64,000 nucleotides of DNA from Candidatus Paceibacterota bacterium (GTDB taxonomy: Bacteria; Verrucomicrobiota; Verrucomicrobiia; Limisphaerales; UBA8199). Each line of letters starts with the position of its first letter. The stretch's first letter is position 1. Below the pieces are notes generated by a model. That model worked only from the letters and a program-made list of their open reading frames with translations, was not told where the DNA came from and did not search any database. A program made the translations under genes and the position numbers. The stretch lies in the NCBI GenBank assembly GCA_035452965.1, contig DAOTCE010000003.1:124001-188000 (forward strand), given 5' to 3'. Positions 17,319 to 25,327 of the stretch are shown piece by piece.

Positions 17319-19664
17319 GTGAAGCGGAAGCCCGTCACACCCATCCCTGCGTTGATCGCGTTCGGCATCATCGTCCTGGTCGGCAGCCTGCGCTGGTGCC
17401 AGTTGGGTTTCTTCGAGGGCCTCGAGCGCATGACCTACGACATGCGCGTGCGGCAAGCCTTCAAGCACGCGCCCACCACCGCGACGAACCTTGGTTTCGT
17501 GGCAATTGAGGATGCCAGCGCTGCCTTTATGCGGACCAACCAGGTGCCCGGCTATCAATGTGACTTCCCATGGCCGCGGCAGGTTTACGGTCGGCTAATC
17601 GAGGAACTCGCGGCCCAAGGCGCCCGGGCAATTGCCTTGGATCTCATCTTCGGCGAACTGCGTCCCGACGATATGCCGGTTCAAATGGCGGACGGCAGGC
17701 TTTTGGATTCGGACGCCTTCCTCGCTCTCCAAATGCAGCGCGCGCGCAACGTCATTCTCGCGGTTCCCGCCGACCTCACTCCGCCAGCGCTGTTCCTGAC
17801 CAACGCGCTGGCCTTGGGCGACATCTCAACGCAGAAGGACTCGCCCGACGGCGTGTTACGGCGAGCACAGGCGTTTCGCCCCTATCGGAAGTGGCATTTC
17901 GCTTTTCGGCAGGTCGAGGCGGCTCCGGGTTTCGGAGTGGATCTGCGCCGGGCGCGGGTGGAACCCGGCCGAGTGGTGCTGTGTCGTCGTAATGGCGACG
18001 ATATCATCGTGCCGCTCGATGAGGATGGCAATTTTGACCTGACCGATTTCGGCGGGGAGAAACTCCCGCCGGGCGTAGCGCCAAAGGCAAAGCCATTCAC
18101 AGAAGGGCGCCATTGGCACATGGGTATCGTGCTGGCCGCCCAGGAGCTGGGCCTTGACCTGGACAAGGCTGAGGTTGACCTCGCAGGTGGAAAGATCACG
18201 CTGCAAGGCGCTGGCGGTGTCTCACGCGTCGTCCCGGTTGACGGAAAGGGCTACTTCTATATTGACTGGGCTTTGCCGCCCAACCATCCGCAGCTCACGC
18301 AGGAGGCGATCCATAGCATCCTGTGGCAGGATCGCCTGCGCCTGGAGGGCCGCACGACTGATCTGAAGAGCCTGTGGCAAGGCAAGTTAATCGTGGTCGG
18401 ATCGAGCGCGACGGGGAACAACTTGACTGATCAGGGGGCAACGCCGCTGCGGGAGCACACCCTGCTGGTCAGCCAGCATTGGAATGTGGCAAATTCGATC
18501 ATCGTCGGGCGATTCATCCGGCGGGCGTCAATGGGAGTCGAGTTGGGACTGGTTGGATTGTTCGGCATCGTGGCCGCATTGCTCGCCTGGCGGCTGCGCG
18601 TTCTGGTTGCCTCAGTGCTGGTGGCCTCCGTAGCGGTGGTTTACATCGCGTTGAGCTTTGTCGTCTATGTGCAGGCCCGGTTTTGGCTGCCGCTGGTGTT
18701 TCCCGTGGCCGGTTCTCTCCTTCTGACGCATCTGGGCATTGTTACCTGGCGGGTGGTATTCGAGCAGGCCGAACGCCGGCGGGTGAAGTCCATCTTCTCG
18801 AAGATCGTTTCTCCCAAGATCGTGAATGAACTGCTCGACGCCGAGACACTTTCGCTCGTCGGCGCGCGGCGCGAAATCACTGTGTTCTTTGCCGACGTGC
18901 GTGGATTCACGGAATTGACCGACTCAAGCCAGGAGCGGATTGCCGAATACGTGCGGGAGAACAACTTGACCGGCGCGGAGGCCGAAGCCTGCTTCGACGA
19001 ACAGGCCAAGGAAACACTTGGCACGATCAATCTGTACCTGGGCGTGGTGGCTGACACGGTCATTAAACACGACGGGACCTTGGACAAGTTCATTGGCGAC
19101 TGCGTCATGGCGTTTTGGGGCGCCCCGACGCCCAGTTCAAAACACGCGCTGGCGTGTGTGCGCGCGGCCATCGAAGGGCAACGGGCGATCTACCAGTTGA
19201 ACCAGCAACGATCGGCGGAAAACCGGAAACGCGAATCCGAAAACATGGCCCTCGCCTCGGCCGGGCTGCCTCAGAAGCCCCTGCTGCCGATACTGCTTTT
19301 GGGCAGCGGCATCAACACGGGGATGGCGACTGTCGGATTGATGGGCTCTGCCGCCGAGATGCAGAACTACACGGTTTTCGGCCGGGAGGTCAATCTGGCC
19401 AGCCGTCTCGAAAGCGCGTCGGGGCGGGGGCGCATCTTCATTGGGCAGACCACTTATGAACACCTGCGGCGCGATGACCCCGCTTTGGCCGCGACCTGCG
19501 TCGAACTGCCACCGCGAGAACTCAAAGGCTTCCGCGCGGCGGTGAAGGTCTATGAAGTTCTCTGGCGTCCGCAAGGTGTGCCGCCCCCGGAAGAGGGTTC
19601 TTTTAACGCAGCGCCAGCCGATACGACCTCTTCCACCGGTTTTATTCAACCAGGGGGCGGGTGA
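17319..19664 (+). CDS. CHASE2-domain adenylate/guanylate cyclase
   Basis: This 781-aa membrane receptor cyclase starts at GTG 17319. One N-terminal helix leads into a periplasmic CHASE2 sensor (~30-390; FPWPRQVYGRLIEELAAQGARAIALDLIF). Three transmembrane helices follow (~405-480), then a class III cyclase domain (~510-740). The metal-binding aspartates are in FFADVRGFTELTD and KFIGDCVMAFWGAP; the NYTVFGREVNLASRLE segment follows. It should turn an envelope signal into cAMP (or cGMP). Its neighbour is a FecR protein, but a terminator lies between them and no clear ribosome site precedes the GTG. Confidence 0.92.
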   Translation: MKRKPVTPIPALIAFGIIVLVGSLRWCQLGFFEGLERMTYDMRVRQAFKHAPTTATNLGFVAIEDASAAFMRTNQVPGYQCDFPWPRQVYGRLIEELAAQGARAIALDLIFGELRPDDMPVQMADGRLLDSDAFLALQMQRARNVILAVPADLTPPALFLTNALALGDISTQKDSPDGVLRRAQAFRPYRKWHFAFRQVEAAPGFGVDLRRARVEPGRVVLCRRNGDDIIVPLDEDGNFDLTDFGGEKLPPGVAPKAKPFTEGRHWHMGIVLAAQELGLDLDKAEVDLAGGKITLQGAGGVSRVVPVDGKGYFYIDWALPPNHPQLTQEAIHSILWQDRLRLEGRTTDLKSLWQGKLIVVGSSATGNNLTDQGATPLREHTLLVSQHWNVANSIIVGRFIRRASMGVELGLVGLFGIVAALLAWRLRVLVASVLVASVAVVYIALSFVVYVQARFWLPLVFPVAGSLLLTHLGIVTWRVVFEQAERRRVKSIFSKIVSPKIVNELLDAETLSLVGARREITVFFADVRGFTELTDSSQERIAEYVRENNLTGAEAEACFDEQAKETLGTINLYLGVVADTVIKHDGTLDKFIGDCVMAFWGAPTPSSKHALACVRAAIEGQRAIYQLNQQRSAENRKRESENMALASAGLPQKPLLPILLLGSGINTGMATVGLMGSAAEMQNYTVFGREVNLASRLESASGRGRIFIGQTTYEHLRRDDPALAATCVELPPRELKGFRAAVKVYEVLWRPQGVPPPEEGSFNAAPADTTSSTGFIQPGGG

Positions 19665-19726
19665 GCACCAGGCGCTGGTTCTTTTTCCTGCTCGCTATCC
19701 GTTGAGTTTCTGGCAGGCTATGCAGG

Positions 19727-20215
19727 ATGCGTACGGCAATCTATCCGGGAAGTTTTGATCCCATTACCAACGGTCATCTGGATGTCCTGCAACGGGCAAC
19801 CAAGTTGTTCGACCGGGTGATTGTGGCGGTGGCCAAGAGCGAAAGCAAGCATCCACTCTTCTCGCTGGAGGAGCGCGTGCAGATGGTTGCGCGCGCGATC
19901 CGGCACTTGCCAAACGTGGAGGCCGACTCGTTCGAAGGATTGCTGGTGACCTACGTAGAACGTCGCTCCGCCCAGGCGGTGGTCCGAGGCTTGCGGGCGG
20001 TGTCGGACTTTGAATTTGAATTTCAGCTGGCCTTGATGAATCGTAGGTTGAACGAACGAATCGAAACGATATTCATGATGCCTAAGGACACCTACACCTT
20101 CCTCAGTTCGCGGATTGTGAAGGAGATGGCGCAACTGGGAGGAGACGTTAGTGCCTTTGTGCCGGCGCATGTGCGGGCAGCCTTGGCCGGCAAGTTCCGC
20201 CAGAAGCCGGCTTAA
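19727..20215 (+). CDS. coaD: Phosphopantetheine adenylyltransferase
   Basis: This enzyme catalyses the fourth step of coenzyme A synthesis, ATP plus 4'-phosphopantetheine to dephospho-CoA. At 162 aa it has family length. It has the nucleotidyltransferase motif GSFDPITNGHLD with the HxGH-like TNGH, then VVRGLRAVSDFEFE and YTFLSSRIVKEMA. The start is the first Met of MRTAIYPGSFDP. It precedes the lipid/ribosomal run yceD-rpmF-plsX-fabH by 11 nt and is probably co-transcribed with it. Confidence 0.97.
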   Translation: MRTAIYPGSFDPITNGHLDVLQRATKLFDRVIVAVAKSESKHPLFSLEERVQMVARAIRHLPNVEADSFEGLLVTYVERRSAQAVVRGLRAVSDFEFEFQLALMNRRLNERIETIFMMPKDTYTFLSSRIVKEMAQLGGDVSAFVPAHVRAALAGKFRQKPA

Positions 20216-20226
20216 TCAGAGTTTGT

Positions 20227-20715
20227 ATGCCGTTGATCGTCAATCTTCGCCATTTAGAGGCGCACAACGCCCGCCTCCGGGGTGAGTTGCCTGTGGCGGA
20301 GCTGGATATTGACACCCGTGATGAGGTGATTCGGCTGGCCTGCCCGCTCGAGCATGACCTGGAGGTGCAGAAGTTGGACAAGGGGCTCCTGGTGCAGGGC
20401 CGTTTGCGGCTGATTCTGGAATGCCAGTGCGTCCGGTGTCTCAAACAATTCCAATACCACCTGGAGCTGGACGACTGGACCTGCCATTTGCCGCTGCAAG
20501 GGGAAGATCGCGTGGCGGTGACTAACGACTGCGTGGACTTGACGCCCTCCGTCCGGGAAGATATTCTCCTTGAATTTCCGCGACATCCGCTATGTAACCC
20601 GGGATGTAACGGGTTGCCAGCAACGTCAATTAGTAAGTCAAAACGCATTAGCGGCACCGGCAAGACCGAAGTGGATCGGTCAACCTGGGCCGAGCTGAAC
20701 AAATTGAAACTCTAG
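20227..20715 (+). CDS. yceD: YceD/DUF177 family protein
   Basis: This 162-aa protein of the YceD (DUF177) family is recognisable by position directly before rpmF and by the paired cysteines of LECQCVRCLKQF, with a second late pair (CNPGC). The family has been linked to 23S rRNA/large-subunit biogenesis. The gene order yceD-rpmF-plsX-fabH is conserved across many bacteria and supports the call. The C-terminal tail (ISKSKRISGTG) is variable. Confidence 0.88.
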   Translation: MPLIVNLRHLEAHNARLRGELPVAELDIDTRDEVIRLACPLEHDLEVQKLDKGLLVQGRLRLILECQCVRCLKQFQYHLELDDWTCHLPLQGEDRVAVTNDCVDLTPSVREDILLEFPRHPLCNPGCNGLPATSISKSKRISGTGKTEVDRSTWAELNKLKL

Positions 20716-20721
20716 AGAATT

Positions 20722-20910
20722 ATGGGTGTTCCCAAACGAAAACCGTCACGAAGCCGCCAACGCATGCGCCGCGCGTACAACAGCGCGCTGACGCTGCCGC
20801 AACTTGGCACCTGTCCGCAATGCGCTGCGCCATACGTGCCGCATCGAGTATGTCCCGCTTGCGGCTATTACAAGGGGCGCCAAGTGATTACGGTGACTGC
20901 CGGGACCTGA
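20722..20910 (+). CDS. rpmF: 50S ribosomal protein L32
   Basis: This 62-aa protein has the diagnostic N-terminus MGVPKRKPSRSRQRMRRA and a zinc-ribbon with four cysteines (CPQCAAPYVPHRVCPACGYYKGR). It starts 6 nt after yceD. It is part of the large ribosomal subunit. Confidence 0.98.
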   Translation: MGVPKRKPSRSRQRMRRAYNSALTLPQLGTCPQCAAPYVPHRVCPACGYYKGRQVITVTAGT

Positions 20911-20963
20911 ACCTGACACGCTAAAGGCGCAAAGCGGGATTCCTACTGCTTCCGGTCCCCTTT

Positions 20964-22013
20964 ATGCGAATCGCAGTGGACGTCATGGGTGGCGACCATG
21001 GTTGCGGAGTGGTCATCGAGGGGGCCAAGCGCGCGCTGCAGGCTGACTCGAGGATCATAGCGCTTTACCTGGTCGGCAACCGAAGCGAAATCCACGCCGC
21101 CTTGCCGCGGCGCGGGTTTCGTGACCATCGTGTGCGGGTGGTCCATGCCAGCGAAGTTCTGACGATGGCCGAAAAGCCGGCCGCAGCCCTGAGGCGGAAG
21201 AGAGATTGCTCGATCGCCCGCGCAATGGAACTGGTGCGCGAGGGCAAAGTTGACGCCGTGATTTCTCCGGGCAACACGGGTGGCATCTTCGCCGCCGCGA
21301 CCTTCAAGCTGGGCCGAATCGCCGGCGTTGACCGGGGCGGCATCGCCACTGTCATTCCCACTCCGGATCACGATTTCGTCCTGCTCGATTCCGGAGCTAA
21401 CATAGAGTGCAAACCCCTGCACCTGGCCCAGTTCGCTGTGATGGGCAGCATCTACTCGCGGGAGATTCTTGGCTATAAGAACCCAAGGGTCGGCATTCTG
21501 AGCATTGGCACGGAAGATAGCAAAGGCAACGAATTGACGTTGGAGGCGTTCAAACTGTGCCGGCTGCTGGACTTGAATTTCATCGGCAACGTGGAGGGCC
21601 ATGACTTGTTCAAGAATCGAGTAGACGTGGTCATCTGCGACGGATTCGTTGGCAATATCGTGCTAAAGACGTGCGAGAGCCTGGCGATGGCGATGTTCTC
21701 AATGCTCAAACGAGAATTGAAGGCGAACCCCCGGCGCCAACTCGGCGCCTTGCTGGCTCAAAATGCTTTCCGCACCATCAAACGTCGCATGGATCCGGAA
21801 GGGTTTGGCGGCGCCCCGCTGTTGGGTTTCAATGGCACAGTTATGAAAGCTCACGGATCAGCCCGCGAACGCGCGATCGCCAATGCCATCCATGTCACCG
21901 CCGAAAACGTTCATCATCAAGTGAACCAGATCATCGCCCGCGAAATAGTGCGCGCGAATGAGCGGCTGGCCGCGGACGAAACAGCGAGCGTGGCTTTGCT
22001 GTCACCAAACTAG
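20964..22013 (+). CDS. plsX: Phosphate acyltransferase PlsX
   Basis: PlsX makes acyl-phosphate from acyl-ACP and phosphate for phospholipid synthesis at the cytoplasmic membrane surface. At 349 aa it has normal length. Landmarks are the N-terminal IAVDVMGGDHG, ISPGNTGGIFAAATF, VGILSIGTEDSKGN, CDGFVGNIVLKTCE and GAPLLGFNGTVMKAHGSA. It follows rpmF by 53 nt in the conserved fatty-acid cluster and is followed by fabH. Confidence 0.97.
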   Translation: MRIAVDVMGGDHGCGVVIEGAKRALQADSRIIALYLVGNRSEIHAALPRRGFRDHRVRVVHASEVLTMAEKPAAALRRKRDCSIARAMELVREGKVDAVISPGNTGGIFAAATFKLGRIAGVDRGGIATVIPTPDHDFVLLDSGANIECKPLHLAQFAVMGSIYSREILGYKNPRVGILSIGTEDSKGNELTLEAFKLCRLLDLNFIGNVEGHDLFKNRVDVVICDGFVGNIVLKTCESLAMAMFSMLKRELKANPRRQLGALLAQNAFRTIKRRMDPEGFGGAPLLGFNGTVMKAHGSARERAIANAIHVTAENVHHQVNQIIAREIVRANERLAADETASVALLSPN

Positions 22014-22160
22014 CCTTCCTATGCCAGACCAGCGGAGACGATCTGGAGCCAGCGCCTGGAGGCGGGCGATTTGAGCGCGCGCCACTATTTCTGCCGGCCC
22101 TGGCTGATCACGCCCGCCGGCCCCTTAGAATTGCTCAAACGATGCCAGTTGCCAAAATGA
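22014..22160 (+). other. Coding-like orphan reading frame between plsX and fabH
   Basis: Directly after the plsX stop, the same frame stays open for 48 codons to 22158-22160, overlapping the fabH start. Its third codon positions are strongly G/C, as in real genes here, and it reads like protein (PAETIWSQRLEAG, HYFCRPWLITPAGPLE). It has no in-frame start. The only ATG (22021) is in another frame. It may be a small gene broken by a frameshift, or a former plsX extension. Confidence 0.3.
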
Positions 22161-23194
22161 GTCTATCACACACGCCTAAATTCAAAAACCCGCGGGCCAA
22201 ATTCAATTTCCAGGGCCGAACCTGCTCCATCAGCGGAGTGGGCTCCTACGTGCCCGCCAAAGTGCTTACCAATGCGGAACTGGAAAAACTGGTGGATACA
22301 TCCGACGAGTGGATCACGACGCGCACGGGCATAAAAGAACGCCGGATCGCTGCAAAGAACGAGTTTACTTCCGACCTCGGCGCGCAGGCTGCTTTACGGG
22401 CCATGCATCAGGCGGGAGTCAGCGCGGAGCAGATTGATCTGATCATCGTAGCGACCATTACGCCTGACATGCCCTTCCCGTCAACCGCCTGCATGATACA
22501 GAAGAAGATTGGCGCTCACCGGGCCGCCGGCTTCGACCTGGAAGCAGCGTGTTCGGGCTTCATCTACGGGCTGGAGATCGCGCAACAGTTTATCATGTCG
22601 CGCACCTACGACACGGTGTTGGTGGTGGGCGCGGAGAAACTCTCATCAATTGTTGACTGGAAGGATCGCAACACTTGCGTGCTGTTCGGCGATGGCGCGG
22701 GCGCCGCTATTCTACAGAATCGCCCCAACGCGCACGGTTTGCTCACTGCGGTGATGGGGGCCGACGGGAGGAAGTCGGACTTGCTTTTTATGGCGGGCGG
22801 CGGCAGTCGTTGCCCCGCGACTCAGGAATCAGTTGCCGCCCGGATGCATTACCTCCGAATGGAGGGGAAGGAGACTTTCAAGTGCGCAGTGCAAGCGATG
22901 CAGACGGCCGCAGTGGAGGTGCTGCGCCGCTGTGAGATCGACATCTCGCGCATCAAGTGCATCATCCCGCACCAGGCCAACCGCCGGATTATTGATGCCG
23001 TGGCCGACCGCATCGGGGCCAAGCCGGAACAGCTCTTCATCAATCTCCACAAGTATGGGAACACTTCTGCGGCTTCAGTGGCCATCGCCTTGGACGAAGC
23101 GGTGGCAACGGGACGTGTGCAACGGGGCGACTTAATCCTGATAATTGTGTTCGGCGCGGGCCTTACATGGGGCGCGGCAGTTATTGAATGGTAG
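22142..23194 (+). CDS. fabH: Beta-ketoacyl-ACP synthase III
   Basis: FabH condenses acetyl-CoA with malonyl-ACP to start fatty-acid synthesis. The protein is 350 aa; the catalytic triad is visible as Cys in LEAACSGF, His in IPHQANRRIID and Asn in YGNTSAAS. The C-terminal GAGLTWGAAVIEW is typical. About 25 residues before ISGVGSYVP are extra compared with short FabH proteins, and an alternative start at 22157 (MSLSHTPK) is possible. It is the last gene of the coaD-yceD-rpmF-plsX-fabH run. Confidence 0.95.
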   Translation: MPVAKMSLSHTPKFKNPRAKFNFQGRTCSISGVGSYVPAKVLTNAELEKLVDTSDEWITTRTGIKERRIAAKNEFTSDLGAQAALRAMHQAGVSAEQIDLIIVATITPDMPFPSTACMIQKKIGAHRAAGFDLEAACSGFIYGLEIAQQFIMSRTYDTVLVVGAEKLSSIVDWKDRNTCVLFGDGAGAAILQNRPNAHGLLTAVMGADGRKSDLLFMAGGGSRCPATQESVAARMHYLRMEGKETFKCAVQAMQTAAVEVLRRCEIDISRIKCIIPHQANRRIIDAVADRIGAKPEQLFINLHKYGNTSAASVAIALDEAVATGRVQRGDLILIIVFGAGLTWGAAVIEW

Positions 23195-23263
23195 AGACTT
23201 ATAGTCACGGTTTACGGGGCTAATTTGACGATTTTTGGGGCCATGTTATCCTGATACAGTTGT

Positions 23264-23593
23264 ATGAGTGCGAGAAGAATTGCAGGTGCCGGCTCACTGG
23301 ATCAAATTACTGTTGAAGCGCGGCAGACCCGCTTGTCTCTCTCACCCAATTCGGTAGTTATCCACAAGGGCGGCATAGAGTTTCGCAGCGCCACACCATT
23401 CTCGGAGTGGACGGAAATGACCATGACACTCCAATCGCCTGGCGACGGAGGCAGGGTTCACTGCACGGGGGTTGTTATTTCCTGCACCGGCAGCAAACAC
23501 ACCGGCTTTCACATCTCAATGGTTCTGACTGGTTTATCGAGGCAGGCACAGGCGCGCCTGAGCGCGATGGCCCACGCGTCTCTGGAGTACTAG
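23264..23593 (+). CDS. PilZ-like domain protein
   Basis: This 109-aa protein is a single small beta-barrel. RSATPFSEWTEMTMTLQSPGDGG, then GVVISCTGSKHTGFHISMVLTGLS, follow the PilZ pattern. Arginines of a c-di-GMP-binding RXXXR motif are not clearly present, so ligand binding is uncertain. It lies just before pilT, which suits a role in type IV pilus control (inference). Confidence 0.65.
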   Translation: MSARRIAGAGSLDQITVEARQTRLSLSPNSVVIHKGGIEFRSATPFSEWTEMTMTLQSPGDGGRVHCTGVVISCTGSKHTGFHISMVLTGLSRQAQARLSAMAHASLEY

Positions 23594-23701
23594 TGGAATT
23601 ACCGTGGGGGAGGGGGCTGCGCGCGGCAGCGGGGGCTGGCGAAGTAAGGCTTCCAACTTTTCACTGTTGGTTTTTCAATTCCATTGGTTACCCTGCCGGA
23701 T

Positions 23702-24790
23702 ATGGAAATATTTCATCGCATTCTGAAAACCGCTGTTGATGGGGGTTCCTCGGACGTTCATCTTAAGATCGGGACTCCAGTCATCTTCCGCATCAACCGG
23801 CAACTGATTGCAATCGAGTGCCCGTTCCCAACTGAGGAATGGATGAACAATGTCGTGCAGCAAATCACGCCGGCTCATTTGCGCAAGCGCGTGGAGCAGG
23901 AACGAGAAGCGGACTTTTCCTATTACGTGCCCGGCATCGGACGGTTTCGCACCAATCTATTTCAGCAGCGTGGTCAATGGTGCCTGGCGATGCGCTATGT
24001 GAAGACGCGTGTGCCCAGTTTTGAGGAACTGGGTTTGCTTGAACAGATCCGGACGATCGCGGAATCCCCGCGTGGCATTGTTCTTCTGGCCGGTTCCACC
24101 GGCTGCGGCAAGTCCACCACGCTGGCCGCAATGATTGAGCACATCAACGCCAATTTCAAGAAGCACATCGTTACCCTGGAAGACCCGATCGAATACGTAT
24201 TTGAGGACAACCAATGCGTGATCGAGCAGCGCGAGGTCGGACTGGACACCCTTTCCTTCCATCATGCGCTGAAACACGTTCTGCGCCAGGACCCGGATAT
24301 TATCATGGTCGGCGAAATGCGTGATTCGATCAGCTTCACCTCGGCCATGAGCGCAGCCGACACCGGCCATCTGGTGCTCTCCACCTTGCACACGACCAAT
24401 GCCTCCCAGTCCATCAGCCGCATTCTCGACTTCTTCAAGGCCGACGAGCGCGAGCAGATTCGCCGCCAGCTCGCCGGTACTATGCAGGCGGTGATCTGCC
24501 AGCGCATGGTGAATACGTTGGCGGGCAGCATGACGCCCGCCCTGGAGATCATGATCAACACACCCACGGTCAGGAAGCTGATTGAGGAGAACCGCCTCGA
24601 CAAGCTGGCTGCTGCCATTGAGACCGGCACCGAAGATGGGATGATCAACTTCAATCAAGCGTTGTTCAACCTTGTGAAGCAGGGAAAGGTCAGCGAACAG
24701 GAAGCCCTGAATAAGGCCACCAATCCGCAGGCGTTGGAAATGAACTTCAAAGGAATCTTCCTGGATGAAGGGCGGAGGATCCTGAGTTAA
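23702..24790 (+). CDS. pilT: Twitching motility ATPase PilT
   Basis: This cytoplasmic hexameric ATPase drives type IV pilus retraction. The ATG at 23702 gives ~362 aa; a TTG at 23684 is an alternative. It shows the N-terminal PAS-like region (SSDVHLKIG), Walker A GSTGCGKSTT, an Asp box around VTLEDPIEYVF, Walker B DPDIIMVGEMRD and the His box GHLVLSTLHTTNA. The pseudopilin genes at 38-44 kb could use the same or a related secretion/pilus machine, but no pilB or pilC is present in this window. Confidence 0.94.
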   Translation: MEIFHRILKTAVDGGSSDVHLKIGTPVIFRINRQLIAIECPFPTEEWMNNVVQQITPAHLRKRVEQEREADFSYYVPGIGRFRTNLFQQRGQWCLAMRYVKTRVPSFEELGLLEQIRTIAESPRGIVLLAGSTGCGKSTTLAAMIEHINANFKKHIVTLEDPIEYVFEDNQCVIEQREVGLDTLSFHHALKHVLRQDPDIIMVGEMRDSISFTSAMSAADTGHLVLSTLHTTNASQSISRILDFFKADEREQIRRQLAGTMQAVICQRMVNTLAGSMTPALEIMINTPTVRKLIEENRLDKLAAAIETGTEDGMINFNQALFNLVKQGKVSEQEALNKATNPQALEMNFKGIFLDEGRRILS

Positions 24791-24858
24791 TACCGCAATC
24801 CACTACCACAGTCCGTTATTCCGGGACCGAATCACCGCACCAGAGAGAAGTGAAGCGG

Positions 24859-24875
24859 TGTCCATTTTCTGGACA
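24859..24875. promoter_or_regulatory. TGTCCA-N5-TGGACA palindrome, copy 1
   Basis: TGTCCATTTTCTGGACA is a 17-bp inverted repeat in the 537-nt gap between pilT and the histidine kinase. A second 17-bp site with identical arms and spacing lies at 63974-63990. This looks like an operator for an unknown dimeric regulator. Confidence 0.45.
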
Positions 24876-24904
24876 GCTGTGGTGCCCGAGCACAACTGTC
24901 GTCC

Positions 24905-25026
24905 TAGCCCTCCACAACCTGAAGTGCCGGTGTGGCAATGCCGTGACACCCGTGACATCCCAGTGTGTATCCCATGGGGATCGCTCCCCATGGGATACAC
25001 ACCGTAGTCCCGCCGGATTGGCGCCG
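24905..25026 (-). repeat. Palindromic intergenic repeat, copy B (inverted)
   Basis: The core has perfect 18-bp arms (24963-24980 and 24985-25002) around TCGC, centred on CCCATGGGGA. Read on the minus strand, its flank CCAATCCGGCGGGACTAC is identical to the left flank of copy C, and its other flank matches the TCACGGCATTG/TCACAGCGTTG block of copies A and C. The rest of 24791-25327 contains no recognisable gene. Confidence 0.75.
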
Positions 25027-25327
25027 TGCCATCGCTGAAGCCGGCTTGGGCGCAGGGTGCATAAGGCCTTGCGGACGAGCGGAACCGGTAGTTGGAGCGG
25101 CAGTCGGTGGGCTTGGCCGGAAACGGGCCCGGCCTACGGCGCAGGTCTCGAGCCCATCCGCCAGGTGAGACCATTCTAACCGGTACTCGCCAGGCTGGAT
25201 TCTGCGCCAGGGGCAGGCAATACGTTGGTGGATTTGCGCCATTACGCAGTTGAACGAGAAGTGGTTCTTTCGACAGAGGCCTCCAAACCTGGTTGACTAG
25301 GGCAGTCAGAGGACTCAGCTTACCGCT

